From: an uncultured bacterium
GTDB lineage: Bacteria; Bacillota; Clostridia; Lachnospirales; Lachnospiraceae
NCBI GenBank assembly: GCA_905216215.1
Contig: CAJMSZ010000034.1
Span: 1-25,067 of the forward strand
Length of the DNA stretch: 25,067 nt
Direction of reading: 5' to 3'
Shown here: in pieces, positions 8,258 to 14,857 of the stretch
Layout of the letters: each line of letters opens with the position of its first letter
Numbering within the stretch: position 1 is the first letter of the stretch
Translations under genes and position numbers: made by a program
The notes under the pieces: model-generated
What the model was told of the DNA's origin: nothing
Seen by the model: the letters and a program-made list of their open reading frames with translations, nothing else
The model's database searches: none

Positions 8258-8340
8258 TGGGGTGCTTGCGTAGGCAGGCTGAGAGTAAGCGGATGCTTTA
8301 ACCCAGAACCTGATTTGGATAATGCCAACGTAGGGAAATA
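8258..8340 (+). promoter_or_regulatory. TPP riboswitch (THI box)
   Basis: The diagnostic blocks are GGGGTGC (8259-8265), GGCTGAGAG (8277-8285), ACCCAGAACCTGAT (8301-8314), GGATAATGCCAACG (8317-8330) and TAGGGAAAT (8331-8339). These are the thi-box pyrimidine- and pyrophosphate-sensing helices. Binding of thiamine pyrophosphate represses. The terminator at 8360 makes this a transcription-attenuation switch for thiE and the genes after it. Confidence 0.96.
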
Positions 8341-8359
8341 TCGCACAGAGTAAGTAGAT

Positions 8360-8389
8360 GCAGAATCCATGGTTGGATTCTGCATTTTT
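8360..8389 (+). terminator. Intrinsic terminator of the TPP riboswitch
   Basis: GCAGAATCCA (8360-8369), loop TGGT and TGGATTCTGC (8374-8383) are followed by ATTTTT. The perfect 10-bp stem directly precedes the thiE ribosome site (8397-8404). Confidence 0.9.
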
Positions 8390-8410
8390 GCGTATCAGGA
8401 AGGAATCTAT

Positions 8411-9049
8411 ATGAGAAATTTTGACAAGAATTGCCTTCGGCTGTATGCGGTAACAGACCGCGGCTGGCTGGGAGAAGAAACGTTATATACACAGGTGGAA
8501 AAGGCACTGAAAGGCGGTGCTACCATGATCCAGATTCGGGAAAAGGAACTGGATGAAGTTCATTTTGAACAGGAAGCACGGGAAATCCAGCAGTTATGTA
8601 AGACCTATAAGGTCCCTCTTATCATCAACGATAATGTCGACCTTGCAAAGCGAATCAACGCAGACGGGGTGCATATCGGTCAGTCGGATATGCAGCTTAT
8701 GACCGCAAGGCAATTACTCGGAGACGAGAAAATCATCGGTGTGACTGCTAAAACTGTTCAGCAGGCAAAAGATGCTGAACAGGCAGGGGCAGACTATCTT
8801 GGAAGCGGAGCTGTATTTGGCAGCAGCACCAAGACAGATGCAAAACCGATGGAACATACCTTACTTCAACAGATTTGCGAAAGCGTTTCTATCCCGGTTG
8901 TGGCAATCGGTGGAATCACATCCAATAACGTACTACAGCTTTCAGGACGTGGCATCGCAGGGATTGCTGTGGTCAGTGGAATTTTTGCAAGCCCTGATAT
9001 TGAAGCAGAAACCAGGAACTTACTTGAACTTGTAAACAACATTTTATAA
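8411..9049 (+). CDS. thiE: Thiamine-phosphate synthase
   Basis: ThiE joins hydroxymethylpyrimidine diphosphate and thiazole phosphate to make thiamine phosphate in the cytoplasm. The protein has 212 residues, normal for the family. Visible motifs are LYAVTDR near the start, ATMIQIREK, LIINDNVDLAKRINADGVHI (substrate barrel strands), GVTAKTVQQAKDAEQAGADY, GAVFGSSTKTDAK (phosphate-binding loop) and VVAIGGI. ATG 8411 is chosen because AGGAAGGA lies 6 nt before it; a longer in-frame start at 8369 lies inside the riboswitch terminator stem. It is the first gene of the TPP-controlled operon. A TTGTTTC/GAAACAA hairpin (9054-9070) without a T run follows it and may affect mRNA processing. Confidence 0.95.
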   Translation: MRNFDKNCLRLYAVTDRGWLGEETLYTQVEKALKGGATMIQIREKELDEVHFEQEAREIQQLCKTYKVPLIINDNVDLAKRINADGVHIGQSDMQLMTARQLLGDEKIIGVTAKTVQQAKDAEQAGADYLGSGAVFGSSTKTDAKPMEHTLLQQICESVSIPVVAIGGITSNNVLQLSGRGIAGIAVVSGIFASPDIEAETRNLLELVNNIL

Positions 9050-9133
9050 CTATTTGTTTCACAGAAACAAGAGCGGTAGATTGGGGGCACCACCTTTTAT
9101 CGCTATAGAAAATTAATGCAAAGGAGAATGAAT

Positions 9134-9934
9134 ATGAACACAGCATTAACAATCGCTGGAAGTGATTCCAGTGGAGGCGCCGGCATTCAGGCAGATATCA
9201 AGACAATGACCGCACATGGAGTTTATGCCATGAGCGCCATTACGGCACTTACTGCCCAAAATACAACCGGCGTAACAGACATTATGGAGGCAACTCCAGC
9301 ATTTTTGGCAGAGCAGCTGGACAGTATTTTCACTGATATCTACCCAGATGCCATTAAGACAGGTATGGTTTCATCCAGTGCGCTGATTGAAATCATTGCA
9401 GAGAAGCTTTCTGCCTATCACGCGAAAAATATCGTGGTTGACCCTGTCATGGTGGCTACCAGTGGAGCACGTCTCATCAGCGAGGAAGCCATCGGCACTT
9501 TGAAAAGTAAATTATTACCGCTTGCTACTGTAATCACACCAAATATCCCGGAGGCCGAAGTGCTCTCCGGTATGGAAATAAAATCAGAAGCAGACATGGA
9601 AAAAGCAGCAAAAGTCATCTGTGAAACCCTCGGCTGTGCAGTCCTTCTCAAGGGTGGACATCAGCTCAACGATGCCAATGACCTTTTATATCAGAAGGAT
9701 TCTGAACCTGTCTGGTTCCACGGAAAGCGGATTGATAATCCGAATACACATGGAACAGGCTGTACACTCTCTTCTGCCATCGCCTCAAACCTTGCGAAGG
9801 GATACGACCTTGTAACTTCAGTCAAATATGCAAAGAACTACATTTCCGGTGCTCTTGCAGCCATGCTGGACCTTGGAAAAGGCAGTGGCCCTATGAATCA
9901 TGCATTTGCCATCAAGGGCGAATATTTTGAATAG
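9134..9934 (+). CDS. thiD: Hydroxymethylpyrimidine / phosphomethylpyrimidine kinase
   Basis: ThiD phosphorylates HMP and HMP-phosphate to give the pyrimidine substrate of ThiE. The 266-residue protein starts TALTIAGSDSSGGAGIQADI, the ribokinase-fold substrate motif. It has the DPVMVATSG segment, LLKGGH, and the ATP/anion-hole motif NTHGTGCTLSSAIA with the catalytic Asp equivalent nearby. AAGGAG (9121-9126) is best spaced from ATG 9134, so the in-frame ATGs at 9116 and 9128 are probably not used. It follows thiE by 84 bp and precedes cytX by 13 bp. Confidence 0.94.
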   Translation: MNTALTIAGSDSSGGAGIQADIKTMTAHGVYAMSAITALTAQNTTGVTDIMEATPAFLAEQLDSIFTDIYPDAIKTGMVSSSALIEIIAEKLSAYHAKNIVVDPVMVATSGARLISEEAIGTLKSKLLPLATVITPNIPEAEVLSGMEIKSEADMEKAAKVICETLGCAVLLKGGHQLNDANDLLYQKDSEPVWFHGKRIDNPNTHGTGCTLSSAIASNLAKGYDLVTSVKYAKNYISGALAAMLDLGKGSGPMNHAFAIKGEYFE

Positions 9935-9947
9935 GGAGGACAAGGAC

Positions 9948-11132
9948 ATGGAAAATAAAGGAACTTCCGTTTTCAGTAACGGACTGATTTGGTTCGGTGC
10001 CGGTGTTTCAATTGCAGAAATTCTGACCGGAACTTATTTTGCACCGCTTGGATTTGAGAAAGCCCTGCTCGCCATTCTTCTTGGACACCTGATCGGTGGT
10101 CTGATGATGTTTGCGGCAGGCATGATTGGAGCACGCGAGAAACGCAGCGCCATGGAAACTGTAAAAATGAGTTTCGGAGGCAAAGGAAGTCTGCTTTTTG
10201 CCATCTTAAATGTTCTTCAGCTCGTAGGCTGGACAGCTATCATGATTTATGATGGTGCGCTTGCGGCAAATGGAATCTTCGCAACTGGTGAATGGTTGTG
10301 GGCTGTTGTTATCGGGGTACTCATTATTGTATGGATTCTCGTAGGCCTTACCAATCTTGGAAAACTGAACACTGTGGCAATGGCAGCACTCTTCGTGCTT
10401 ACACTTGTTTTATTTAAGGTGATTTTCTTTGGTGGAAACGGAGCAGTCTCAGCCGCAGATGACAGCTTAAGCTTTGGAGCCGCTGTAGAACTTGCTGTTG
10501 CAATGCCTCTTTCCTGGCTGCCACTCATCAGTGACTACACAAGAGAAGCCGAGAAACCTTTTGCAGCAACCTGTACCAGCGTGGTTGTTTACAGCATTGT
10601 CAGTATTTTCATGTACATCATCGGCATGGGCGCAGCCATTTACACAGGAGAATATGACATTGCCCAGATTATGCTGAAAGCCGGATTCGGGGTTGTTGGA
10701 TTGCTGATTATTGTATTTTCCACAGTGACAACCACTTTCTTAGATGCCTATTCTGCCGGTGTATCCTGTGTATCTATTTCTTCCAGAATCCCGGAAAAAT
10801 GGGCAGCTATTATCGTAACAATGATTGGTACAATCGCTGCAATTGTTTACCCTATGGACAACATCACAGACTTCTTATACCTAATCGGTTCTGTGTTTGC
10901 CCCAATGATTGCTGTACAGATTGCTGATTATTTTATTCTTAAGAAAGCAGATTCCCTGATGATTGCATTCGATGTCAAAAATCTGCTTATCTGGCTGGTT
11001 GGATTTGTGCTTTATCGTGTACTTATGAAGGTAGACACTCCAGTCGGAAATACCTTACCTGATATGGTGATTACAATTGTTCTCTGCCTGATTGTAAATA
11101 CAGTTATGAAAGCGGTACAAAAACAAAAGTAA
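9948..11132 (+). CDS. cytX: Putative hydroxymethylpyrimidine transporter CytX (NCS1 family)
   Basis: This is a 394-residue protein with about 11-12 hydrophobic segments, related to cytosine permease-like NCS1 carriers. The N-terminal part, NGLIWFGAGVSIAEILTGTY, is typical of CytX, and WLPLISDYTRE near residue 190 is the conserved NCS1 segment. CytX proteins are assigned to HMP uptake mainly by their steady link to TPP riboswitches and thi genes; that link is seen here. The start is set by GGGAGGA (9934-9940), 7 nt before ATG 9948. A much earlier in-frame ATG at 9900 lies inside thiD. ThiD would trap the imported HMP by phosphorylation. Confidence 0.9.
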   Translation: MENKGTSVFSNGLIWFGAGVSIAEILTGTYFAPLGFEKALLAILLGHLIGGLMMFAAGMIGAREKRSAMETVKMSFGGKGSLLFAILNVLQLVGWTAIMIYDGALAANGIFATGEWLWAVVIGVLIIVWILVGLTNLGKLNTVAMAALFVLTLVLFKVIFFGGNGAVSAADDSLSFGAAVELAVAMPLSWLPLISDYTREAEKPFAATCTSVVVYSIVSIFMYIIGMGAAIYTGEYDIAQIMLKAGFGVVGLLIIVFSTVTTTFLDAYSAGVSCVSISSRIPEKWAAIIVTMIGTIAAIVYPMDNITDFLYLIGSVFAPMIAVQIADYFILKKADSLMIAFDVKNLLIWLVGFVLYRVLMKVDTPVGNTLPDMVITIVLCLIVNTVMKAVQKQK

Positions 11133-11137
11133 CTTTT

Positions 11138-11155
11138 TCTGTCCTCTTGGACAGA
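11138..11155 (+). other. Intercistronic RNA hairpin between cytX and thiW
   Basis: TCTGTCC (11138-11144), loop TCTT and GGACAGA (11149-11155) form a perfect 7-bp stem in the 42-bp gap. No T run follows, so it is not a normal terminator. A role in mRNA stability or processing would be a guess. Confidence 0.5.
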
Positions 11156-11174
11156 GAAGGAAAGAGAGGACAAA

Positions 11175-11684
11175 ATGAATAACACAAACATTAAAAAATT
11201 GACACTTACCGCTATCTTTGCAGCGGTTGCTGTGGTTGGCAGTTTATTTTCTTTCCCGGTATTCGGCTCCAAATGTGCACCGGTGCAGCATTTAGTCAAT
11301 GTTTTATGCGCTGTACTTGTAGGACCATGGTGGGGACTTGCAGCTGCATTTATCGCATCGCTCATCCGTAATTTTCTGGGAATGGGAACACTCCTTGCTT
11401 TTCCGGGAAGTATGTGCGGCGTATTACTTGCAGGACTTTTATATCAGCATTTCAAAAAACTGCCATACGCATACATCGGTGAAGTAGTGGGAACCGGTAT
11501 TATCGGTGGTATGCTTTCTTATCCAATTGCTTATCTTGTGATGGGAAATAAAGCTGCTGCCCTCTTTACCTTTGTCATTCCATTTTTAATCAGTACCTGT
11601 GGCGGAACAATCATTGCAATCTGTATCACAGTCCCATTAAAGAAATCCGGAATGCTTGCAAAAATGAAGGAAGGTTTGAACTAA
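11175..11684 (+). CDS. thiW: Thiazole-precursor ECF transporter substrate-binding subunit ThiW
   Basis: ThiW is the membrane S component that binds hydroxyethylthiazole for import by an energy-coupling-factor transporter. The 169-residue protein has five to six hydrophobic segments, and the N-terminal TLTAIFAAVAVVGSLFSFPV is typical of S components. It also has GSKCAPVQHLVNVLCAVLVG, VGPWWGLAAAFIASLIRNFLG and the conserved FPGSMCGVLLAGLL. The shared EcfA/EcfA'/EcfT module is not in this window and must come from elsewhere in the genome. A GAGAGG site precedes ATG 11175. The next gene, thiM, starts one base after its stop, so the two are translationally linked. Confidence 0.92.
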   Translation: MNNTNIKKLTLTAIFAAVAVVGSLFSFPVFGSKCAPVQHLVNVLCAVLVGPWWGLAAAFIASLIRNFLGMGTLLAFPGSMCGVLLAGLLYQHFKKLPYAYIGEVVGTGIIGGMLSYPIAYLVMGNKAAALFTFVIPFLISTCGGTIIAICITVPLKKSGMLAKMKEGLN

Positions 11685-11685
11685 A

Positions 11686-12510
11686 ATGGAAACAAGGTCA
11701 CTTCATGTGGATAAATTTTATATAGAAATAAAAAAGCAGCACCCCGTCATTCACTGTATTACCAACGCAGTGACAGTCAATGACTGTGCAAATATTCTGC
11801 TTGCAGTTGGTGCTTCTCCGGTTATGGCGCATCATCCACTTGAGGTGGCTGAGATTACAGAAGGTACTTCCGCTCTGGTGTGCAATATGGGTGCAATTGC
11901 AGATTATGAAGCCATGCTTGCGGCCGGGCATCGTGCGAAAGAACTTGGTCATCCTGTCATCATCGACCCGGTTGGAGTAGCGGGTTCTTCCTATCGGAGA
12001 ACCATGTGCCGGTCGCTGATTCAGTCCCTTCGCCCAACCTGCATTCGTGGAAATTACTCAGAGCTCCGCGCTTTGATGCAGAACCGGAAAACCGCAGCCG
12101 GTGTTGACGCTGCCCCCGAAGATGCAGTCACAACGAATGAGCAATGGATTTCCGATTTGAAAGCCTATGCACGTACAGAGCAGATGATTGTCATTGCTTC
12201 AGGCGAAACGGATATTATCACAGATGGAATGACGGTATATCTTTGCCACAACGGAGACCCTCTGATGGCAAAAATCACCGGTTCCGGGTGTATGTCTTCC
12301 TGCCTGCTGGGTACCTTCATGGGAATAGAATCTTCTCTGGAAAGCGCAGCTTCCTGCTGTGCATTTATGGGAATTGCAGGAGAACTTGCAGCCAGTCGTA
12401 CCCATCAATGGGAGGGCGGCACCATGACCTTCCGCATGAAACTGATTGATGCAGTCTCGCTCATGCAAACAGAGGAACTGTTTTCCAACATCAAAGTAGA
12501 GAAATTATAA
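11686..12510 (+). CDS. thiM: Hydroxyethylthiazole kinase
   Basis: ThiM phosphorylates the thiazole alcohol brought in by ThiW, giving the second substrate of ThiE. The 274-residue ribokinase-fold protein shows VHCITNAVTVNDCANILLA type residues near the N-terminus (here PVIHCITNAVTVNDCANI), GASPVMAHHPLEV, DPVGVAGSSYR, RGNYSEL and the catalytic ITGSGCMSSCLLG motif with its conserved cysteine. AAGGAAGG inside the end of thiW serves as ribosome site. It is the last gene of the operon; a strong terminator follows 26 bp later. Confidence 0.95.
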   Translation: METRSLHVDKFYIEIKKQHPVIHCITNAVTVNDCANILLAVGASPVMAHHPLEVAEITEGTSALVCNMGAIADYEAMLAAGHRAKELGHPVIIDPVGVAGSSYRRTMCRSLIQSLRPTCIRGNYSELRALMQNRKTAAGVDAAPEDAVTTNEQWISDLKAYARTEQMIVIASGETDIITDGMTVYLCHNGDPLMAKITGSGCMSSCLLGTFMGIESSLESAASCCAFMGIAGELAASRTHQWEGGTMTFRMKLIDAVSLMQTEELFSNIKVEKL

Positions 12511-12536
12511 ATCATAAGCCTTATATTTATATATGA

Positions 12537-12580
12537 GAAAAGCCGCTGATATTGTTTTCTTACAATACCTGCGGCTTTTC
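12537..12580. terminator. Bidirectional terminator between thiM and the 33-codon gene
   Basis: GAAAAGCCGC (12537-12546) pairs with GCGGCTTTTC (12571-12580), with inner ATTGT/ACAAT pairing. It has T tracts for both strands. It ends the thi operon on the plus strand and can end the small gene on the minus strand. Confidence 0.85.
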
Positions 12581-12601
12581 CTGACTGTAACATTATCCTC
12601 T

Positions 12602-12703
12602 TTAGTCTTCCATCCATTCACGATAATCAGCTTCACTTGCGAATAACTGATATTCATCGTCCACATATCCCATGTAACCATTTTCTGTGTTGTATCCTTT
12701 CAT
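12602..12703 (-). CDS. Small conserved-looking hypothetical protein, 33 residues
   Basis: ATG 12703 opens 33 codons and a stop at 12602. AAAAGGAG lies about 10 nt upstream, and a good promoter (12758-12787) lies 55 bp before it. The peptide begins MKGYNTENGYMGYVDDEYQ and ends LFASEADYREWMED. It is acidic, rich in Tyr, with no membrane segment. I recall short Clostridia proteins of the same form (MKGY..., a G-x-V-D turn, LFASE.DY..., acidic end), but cannot confirm this by search. A longer TTG-initiated frame to 12787 is unlikely because the promoter lies within it. Function is unknown. Confidence 0.6.
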   Translation of the reverse strand: MKGYNTENGYMGYVDDEYQLFASEADYREWMED

Positions 12704-12757
12704 TGTAGTTCTGCTCCTTTTCTTTATGATAAGAGTAGAATACAATATAAGGTGTAC

Positions 12758-12787
12758 AATATACATCCCACGTATAATCAATGTCAA
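12758..12787 (-). promoter_or_regulatory. Promoter of the 33-codon gene
   Basis: On the minus strand, consensus TTGACA (12787-12782) is separated by 18 bp from TATATT (12763-12758). Confidence 0.6.
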
Positions 12788-12840
12788 TGCTTAAAATGGG
12801 GACTCGTTTTTTTGTCCTTATAAAATAATGATTCTATCAT

Positions 12841-12869
12841 TTGACATGAAATAGAAAAATGACTATAAT
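12841..12869 (+). promoter_or_regulatory. Perfect-consensus sigma-A promoter of a small RNA
   Basis: TTGACA (12841-12846), exactly 17 bp and TATAAT (12864-12869). No ribosome site or reading frame of note follows, and a terminator comes about 100 bp later, so the product is a small RNA. Confidence 0.85.
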
Positions 12870-12875
12870 ATACTT

Positions 12876-12975
12876 AACAAGACAACTGAGGTGATGGCTG
12901 CATCCCATCTGCTTCAGTAAAATAAGTTTCTAAGAATAGGTGCCTACTCTACCAAAGTCAGGGCGCCTATTTTTT
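12876..12975 (+). ncRNA. Candidate antisense small RNA (type I antitoxin)
   Basis: Starting about 7 bp after the consensus -10 box, the ~100-nt transcript has two structures. One is a 5' hairpin (12886-12917) with CTGA/TCAG and GATGG/CCATC pairings. The other is a 3' intrinsic terminator, AATAGGTGCC (12935-12944) with GGCGCCTATT (12962-12971) and a T run to 12975. Its end overlaps the last codons of the 27-codon peptide gene on the opposite strand (12967-13050). It is also complementary to any 3' untranslated part of that mRNA. This tail-to-tail layout is that of the RatA/txpA and SR4/bsrG type I systems. The antitoxin role is inferred from layout. Confidence 0.72.
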
Positions 12976-13050
12976 ATGTGTATAATTTAGAATGGCTATA
13001 ATCAAGCTGGCGGTTGTCAGTATAATCATAAATTCTTCATATGTACTCAT
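12967..13050 (-). CDS. Putative holin-like type I toxin peptide, 27 residues
   Basis: ATG 13050 opens 27 codons ending in TAG at 12967. The peptide starts MSTYEEFMIIL, has a hydrophobic core (about residues 7-21, with I-I-L, T-T-A-S-L and I-I-A-I-L) and ends NYTHKK. A short polar MSxYE head, one membrane span and a lysine tail is the pattern of small 'putative holin-like toxin' peptides in Firmicutes (TxpA/BsrG-like). The ribosome site GGAAGGGGTGG (13066-13056) is 5 nt from the ATG and unusually strong. It lies opposite a small RNA with a consensus promoter. Toxicity is inferred; it has not been shown here. Confidence 0.7.
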   Translation of the reverse strand: MSTYEEFMIILTTASLIIAILNYTHKK

Positions 13051-13135
13051 AATAACCACCCCTTCCGCAAGACTAGAAGCAGGTGGGAAGCGCCCTCCCA
13101 GTTGCCTGGGTAAGCATATCATATTTTCAATTATA
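13051..13135 (-). promoter_or_regulatory. Structured leader and -10 box of the toxin gene
   Basis: On the minus strand, a TATAAT (13135-13130) would start transcription near 13122. The ~70-nt leader then has a CCCAG-GCAA-CTGGG hairpin (13110-13097, GNRA-type loop) and a GGGAGGGCGCTTCCC near-palindrome. It also carries CCACC (13086-13082), which can pair with GGTGG (13060-13056) inside the ribosome site. Hiding the ribosome site is common in type I toxin mRNAs. No good -35 box is seen. Confidence 0.5.
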
Positions 13136-13173
13136 CGCACTTTTATTTCTTGCTTTTTTTGCGATTATACGCA
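13130..13173. repeat. Two direct copies of ATTATACGCA upstream of the toxin gene
   Basis: ATTATACGCA occurs at 13130-13139 and 13164-13173, 34 bp apart. On the minus strand each copy contains TGCGTATAAT, so they could be two -10 regions or a repeated operator. Confidence 0.5.
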
Positions 13174-13296
13174 ATGTTTAAGTGTAAAAAACGGAAATGT
13201 TTGCCTTGACTTTCAACATAGAAAATGCAAAAAGTACAATAAATAACAGATAGTAAATATTGGTCAAGTGCTCCGTCTTATGCGCCACATACCAGC

Positions 13297-13643
13297 TTAA
13301 ATCAGGGAAGAATACCATAATCTGTTTACTTTCATGGTATATAAATCTGTCTTTGGCACAAACTCCTCTTCCTCTGTGCTTACCACACCCACACTCGAAA
13401 GAAGCGCCCCGTTCACAAAAACCTTCTGGGCATAAGTAGCTGTCTGCCCTGTGATACCATAAGTGATTCCCTTCTTTAGCGGAAGCACGATCCGGTATGT
13501 CGCATATTTAGCATCGGAATCTCCCTCTTTCGGAATGCCTTCGGCATTGTTCCTACAATAAGATAATAGAAAAAAGTCGTAATGTTCAAAAGAAACACAA
13601 GGGAAAGTGCGATGGTCTGATATCGATTTGTCTTGCCACTCAT
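13297..13643 (-). pseudogene. Remnant of a membrane sensor gene, frameshifted and truncated
   Basis: AGGAGG is placed 7 nt before ATG 13643, and the first frame gives MSGKTNRYQTIALSLVFLLN and more hydrophobic residues (one membrane helix, residues 10-30). After about residue 32 this frame turns into unlikely sequence and stops at 13476. Another frame from about 13555 to 13297 reads smoothly: AEGIPKEGDSDAKYATYRIV, then a segment with VFVNGALLSSVGVVST. The Y-R-(I/L)...A-x-(K/R)-x-(F/W)-V-N-G-x-L-x-S-x-G pattern resembles the extracellular jelly-roll domain of 7TMR-DISM-type sensor kinases or cyclases. Membrane helices and output domain are missing. The junction carries an AATGCC-TTC-GGCATT hairpin (13534-13548). 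It lies 17 bp behind jetD in the same direction, so it was probably once the last gene of the operon. Confidence 0.6.
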
Positions 13644-13660
13644 TTGAATTCCTCCTGCAT

Positions 13661-14857
13661 TTACATAAATACCTCCTGCTCTACCACCTGATTGGTCTCA
13701 AGTATAATATTCTTTAGCTCTGTGAGCATTCCAACGTCTTTTACTTCCAGCTTCTTTCTGGTGTTTTCTGCAAGCGGGATTCCCGCACCGGCTTCCAGCG
13801 CATACCGAAAAGATTCCGTATCCATTTTATAAGGCTTTAATTTGGGAAATACCTTCTCCTGATTGAACAAGAAGATATTCATTCCGCCAAAATCCATGTC
13901 ACCCCAGTGCAAGAATTCACAATCCGAATCTACCAGATCAACGAATTTCCTTAAGAACCGCACCTCTTTCGGAGTGAAGAATCCATGGCAGAAAATATAA
14001 ATGGTATCTTCCGAGTATGACATATCTTCATAATTTGCCTTATTTTCTATGGTCATCATTCGTTTACATCCACAGATTTTACAGGGAACAGCATGTTCCA
14101 AAGTCTGGGAATTAAGGATTGTTCCATATAGCTGATTGGAAGTATCCACAAGCTGGCTTCCATCTATCAGATACTGAACCGGCCCTTTCCACTCCAGTAT
14201 CTGCGCATAGGAATGAACTCTGTGCATGGCCAGTAATTCATCGTCACTCATTCCCTCCATATAACAGGGAGAATAATGCCGAAGTATAGTCACGATTCGC
14301 GACTTGTATCCATTCATGAATTTCTTGGAATGATGAAACACATCCGAGCTCAGTTTTCGTTCCCAGACATCATCCGTAAGCATTACAAGATAATTCAGAC
14401 ACCGAAAGAGAGAGTCATCACCCGCATCTGAAACGACTTTTCCCTCCTCAAGTTTCATGAGCATTTCCCGGTAAAATGGCAGAATCCATTCATACCCGGC
14501 TACTTCTTCCTTCCACCTTGTAACCTGTTTTATCAATTCCAACTGATGTTCTCTTGGGTCTTGGATTCCTTCTCTTCTGCAAAGTTCCGGAATAATCGAA
14601 ACTTCGTAGTTGATTTTCTGAATATCTCCGCCCATATCCCGCCAGTCTGCTTTGAACTTTCCAGCTTTTCCAAGCGAGGGAGCCAATTCCAGTTCCCTTG
14701 CCTGTTTTAAAAGCTGCTGCATCCCTCCAACCGCTTCAATCATCTCTTTTCCTACCTTGGGATGCTTCCATCCCGTCAATTTTCCCGCACGGTATGCTTC
14801 ACTATTGGTCTTGTCTATCAGATACTGTGCCAATGTCATTATCTGTTTCAACGGCAT
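13661..14857 (-). CDS. jetD: Wadjet anti-plasmid nuclease subunit JetD
   Basis: JetD is the Toprim/topoisomerase VI-like nuclease of the Wadjet complex, which cuts small circular DNA after the JetABC motor has extruded it. The 398-residue protein has the family's metal site: Glu271 in MMTIENKANYEDMS and Asp320/Asp322 in FLHWGDMDFGGMNIF. The N-terminal ~240 residues correspond to the arm/winged-helix region (DUF3322-like), the rest to DUF2220. A CKICGC cluster (Cys259, Cys262, Cys264) just before the Glu strand could bind metal. It overlaps jetC by 56 bp. The ATG at 14857 has AGAGG only 3 nt away; ATG 14839 (MTLAQYL) is an alternative start but is far from that site. Confidence 0.92.
   Translation of the reverse strand: MPLKQIMTLAQYLIDKTNSEAYRAGKLTGWKHPKVGKEMIEAVGGMQQLLKQARELELAPSLGKAGKFKADWRDMGGDIQKINYEVSIIPELCRREGIQDPREHQLELIKQVTRWKEEVAGYEWILPFYREMLMKLEEGKVVSDAGDDSLFRCLNYLVMLTDDVWERKLSSDVFHHSKKFMNGYKSRIVTILRHYSPCYMEGMSDDELLAMHRVHSYAQILEWKGPVQYLIDGSQLVDTSNQLYGTILNSQTLEHAVPCKICGCKRMMTIENKANYEDMSYSEDTIYIFCHGFFTPKEVRFLRKFVDLVDSDCEFLHWGDMDFGGMNIFLFNQEKVFPKLKPYKMDTESFRYALEAGAGIPLAENTRKKLEVKDVGMLTELKNIILETNQVVEQEVFM

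Noticed and set aside
8369..8410. A longer thiE with a start at 8369
   Set aside because: That ATG lies inside the riboswitch terminator stem, and the ribosome site at 8397-8404 fits ATG 8411.
12992..13246. An 84-codon plus-strand frame opposite the toxin gene
   Set aside because: No ribosome site and no recognisable domain; it covers the toxin gene and its structured leader on the other strand.
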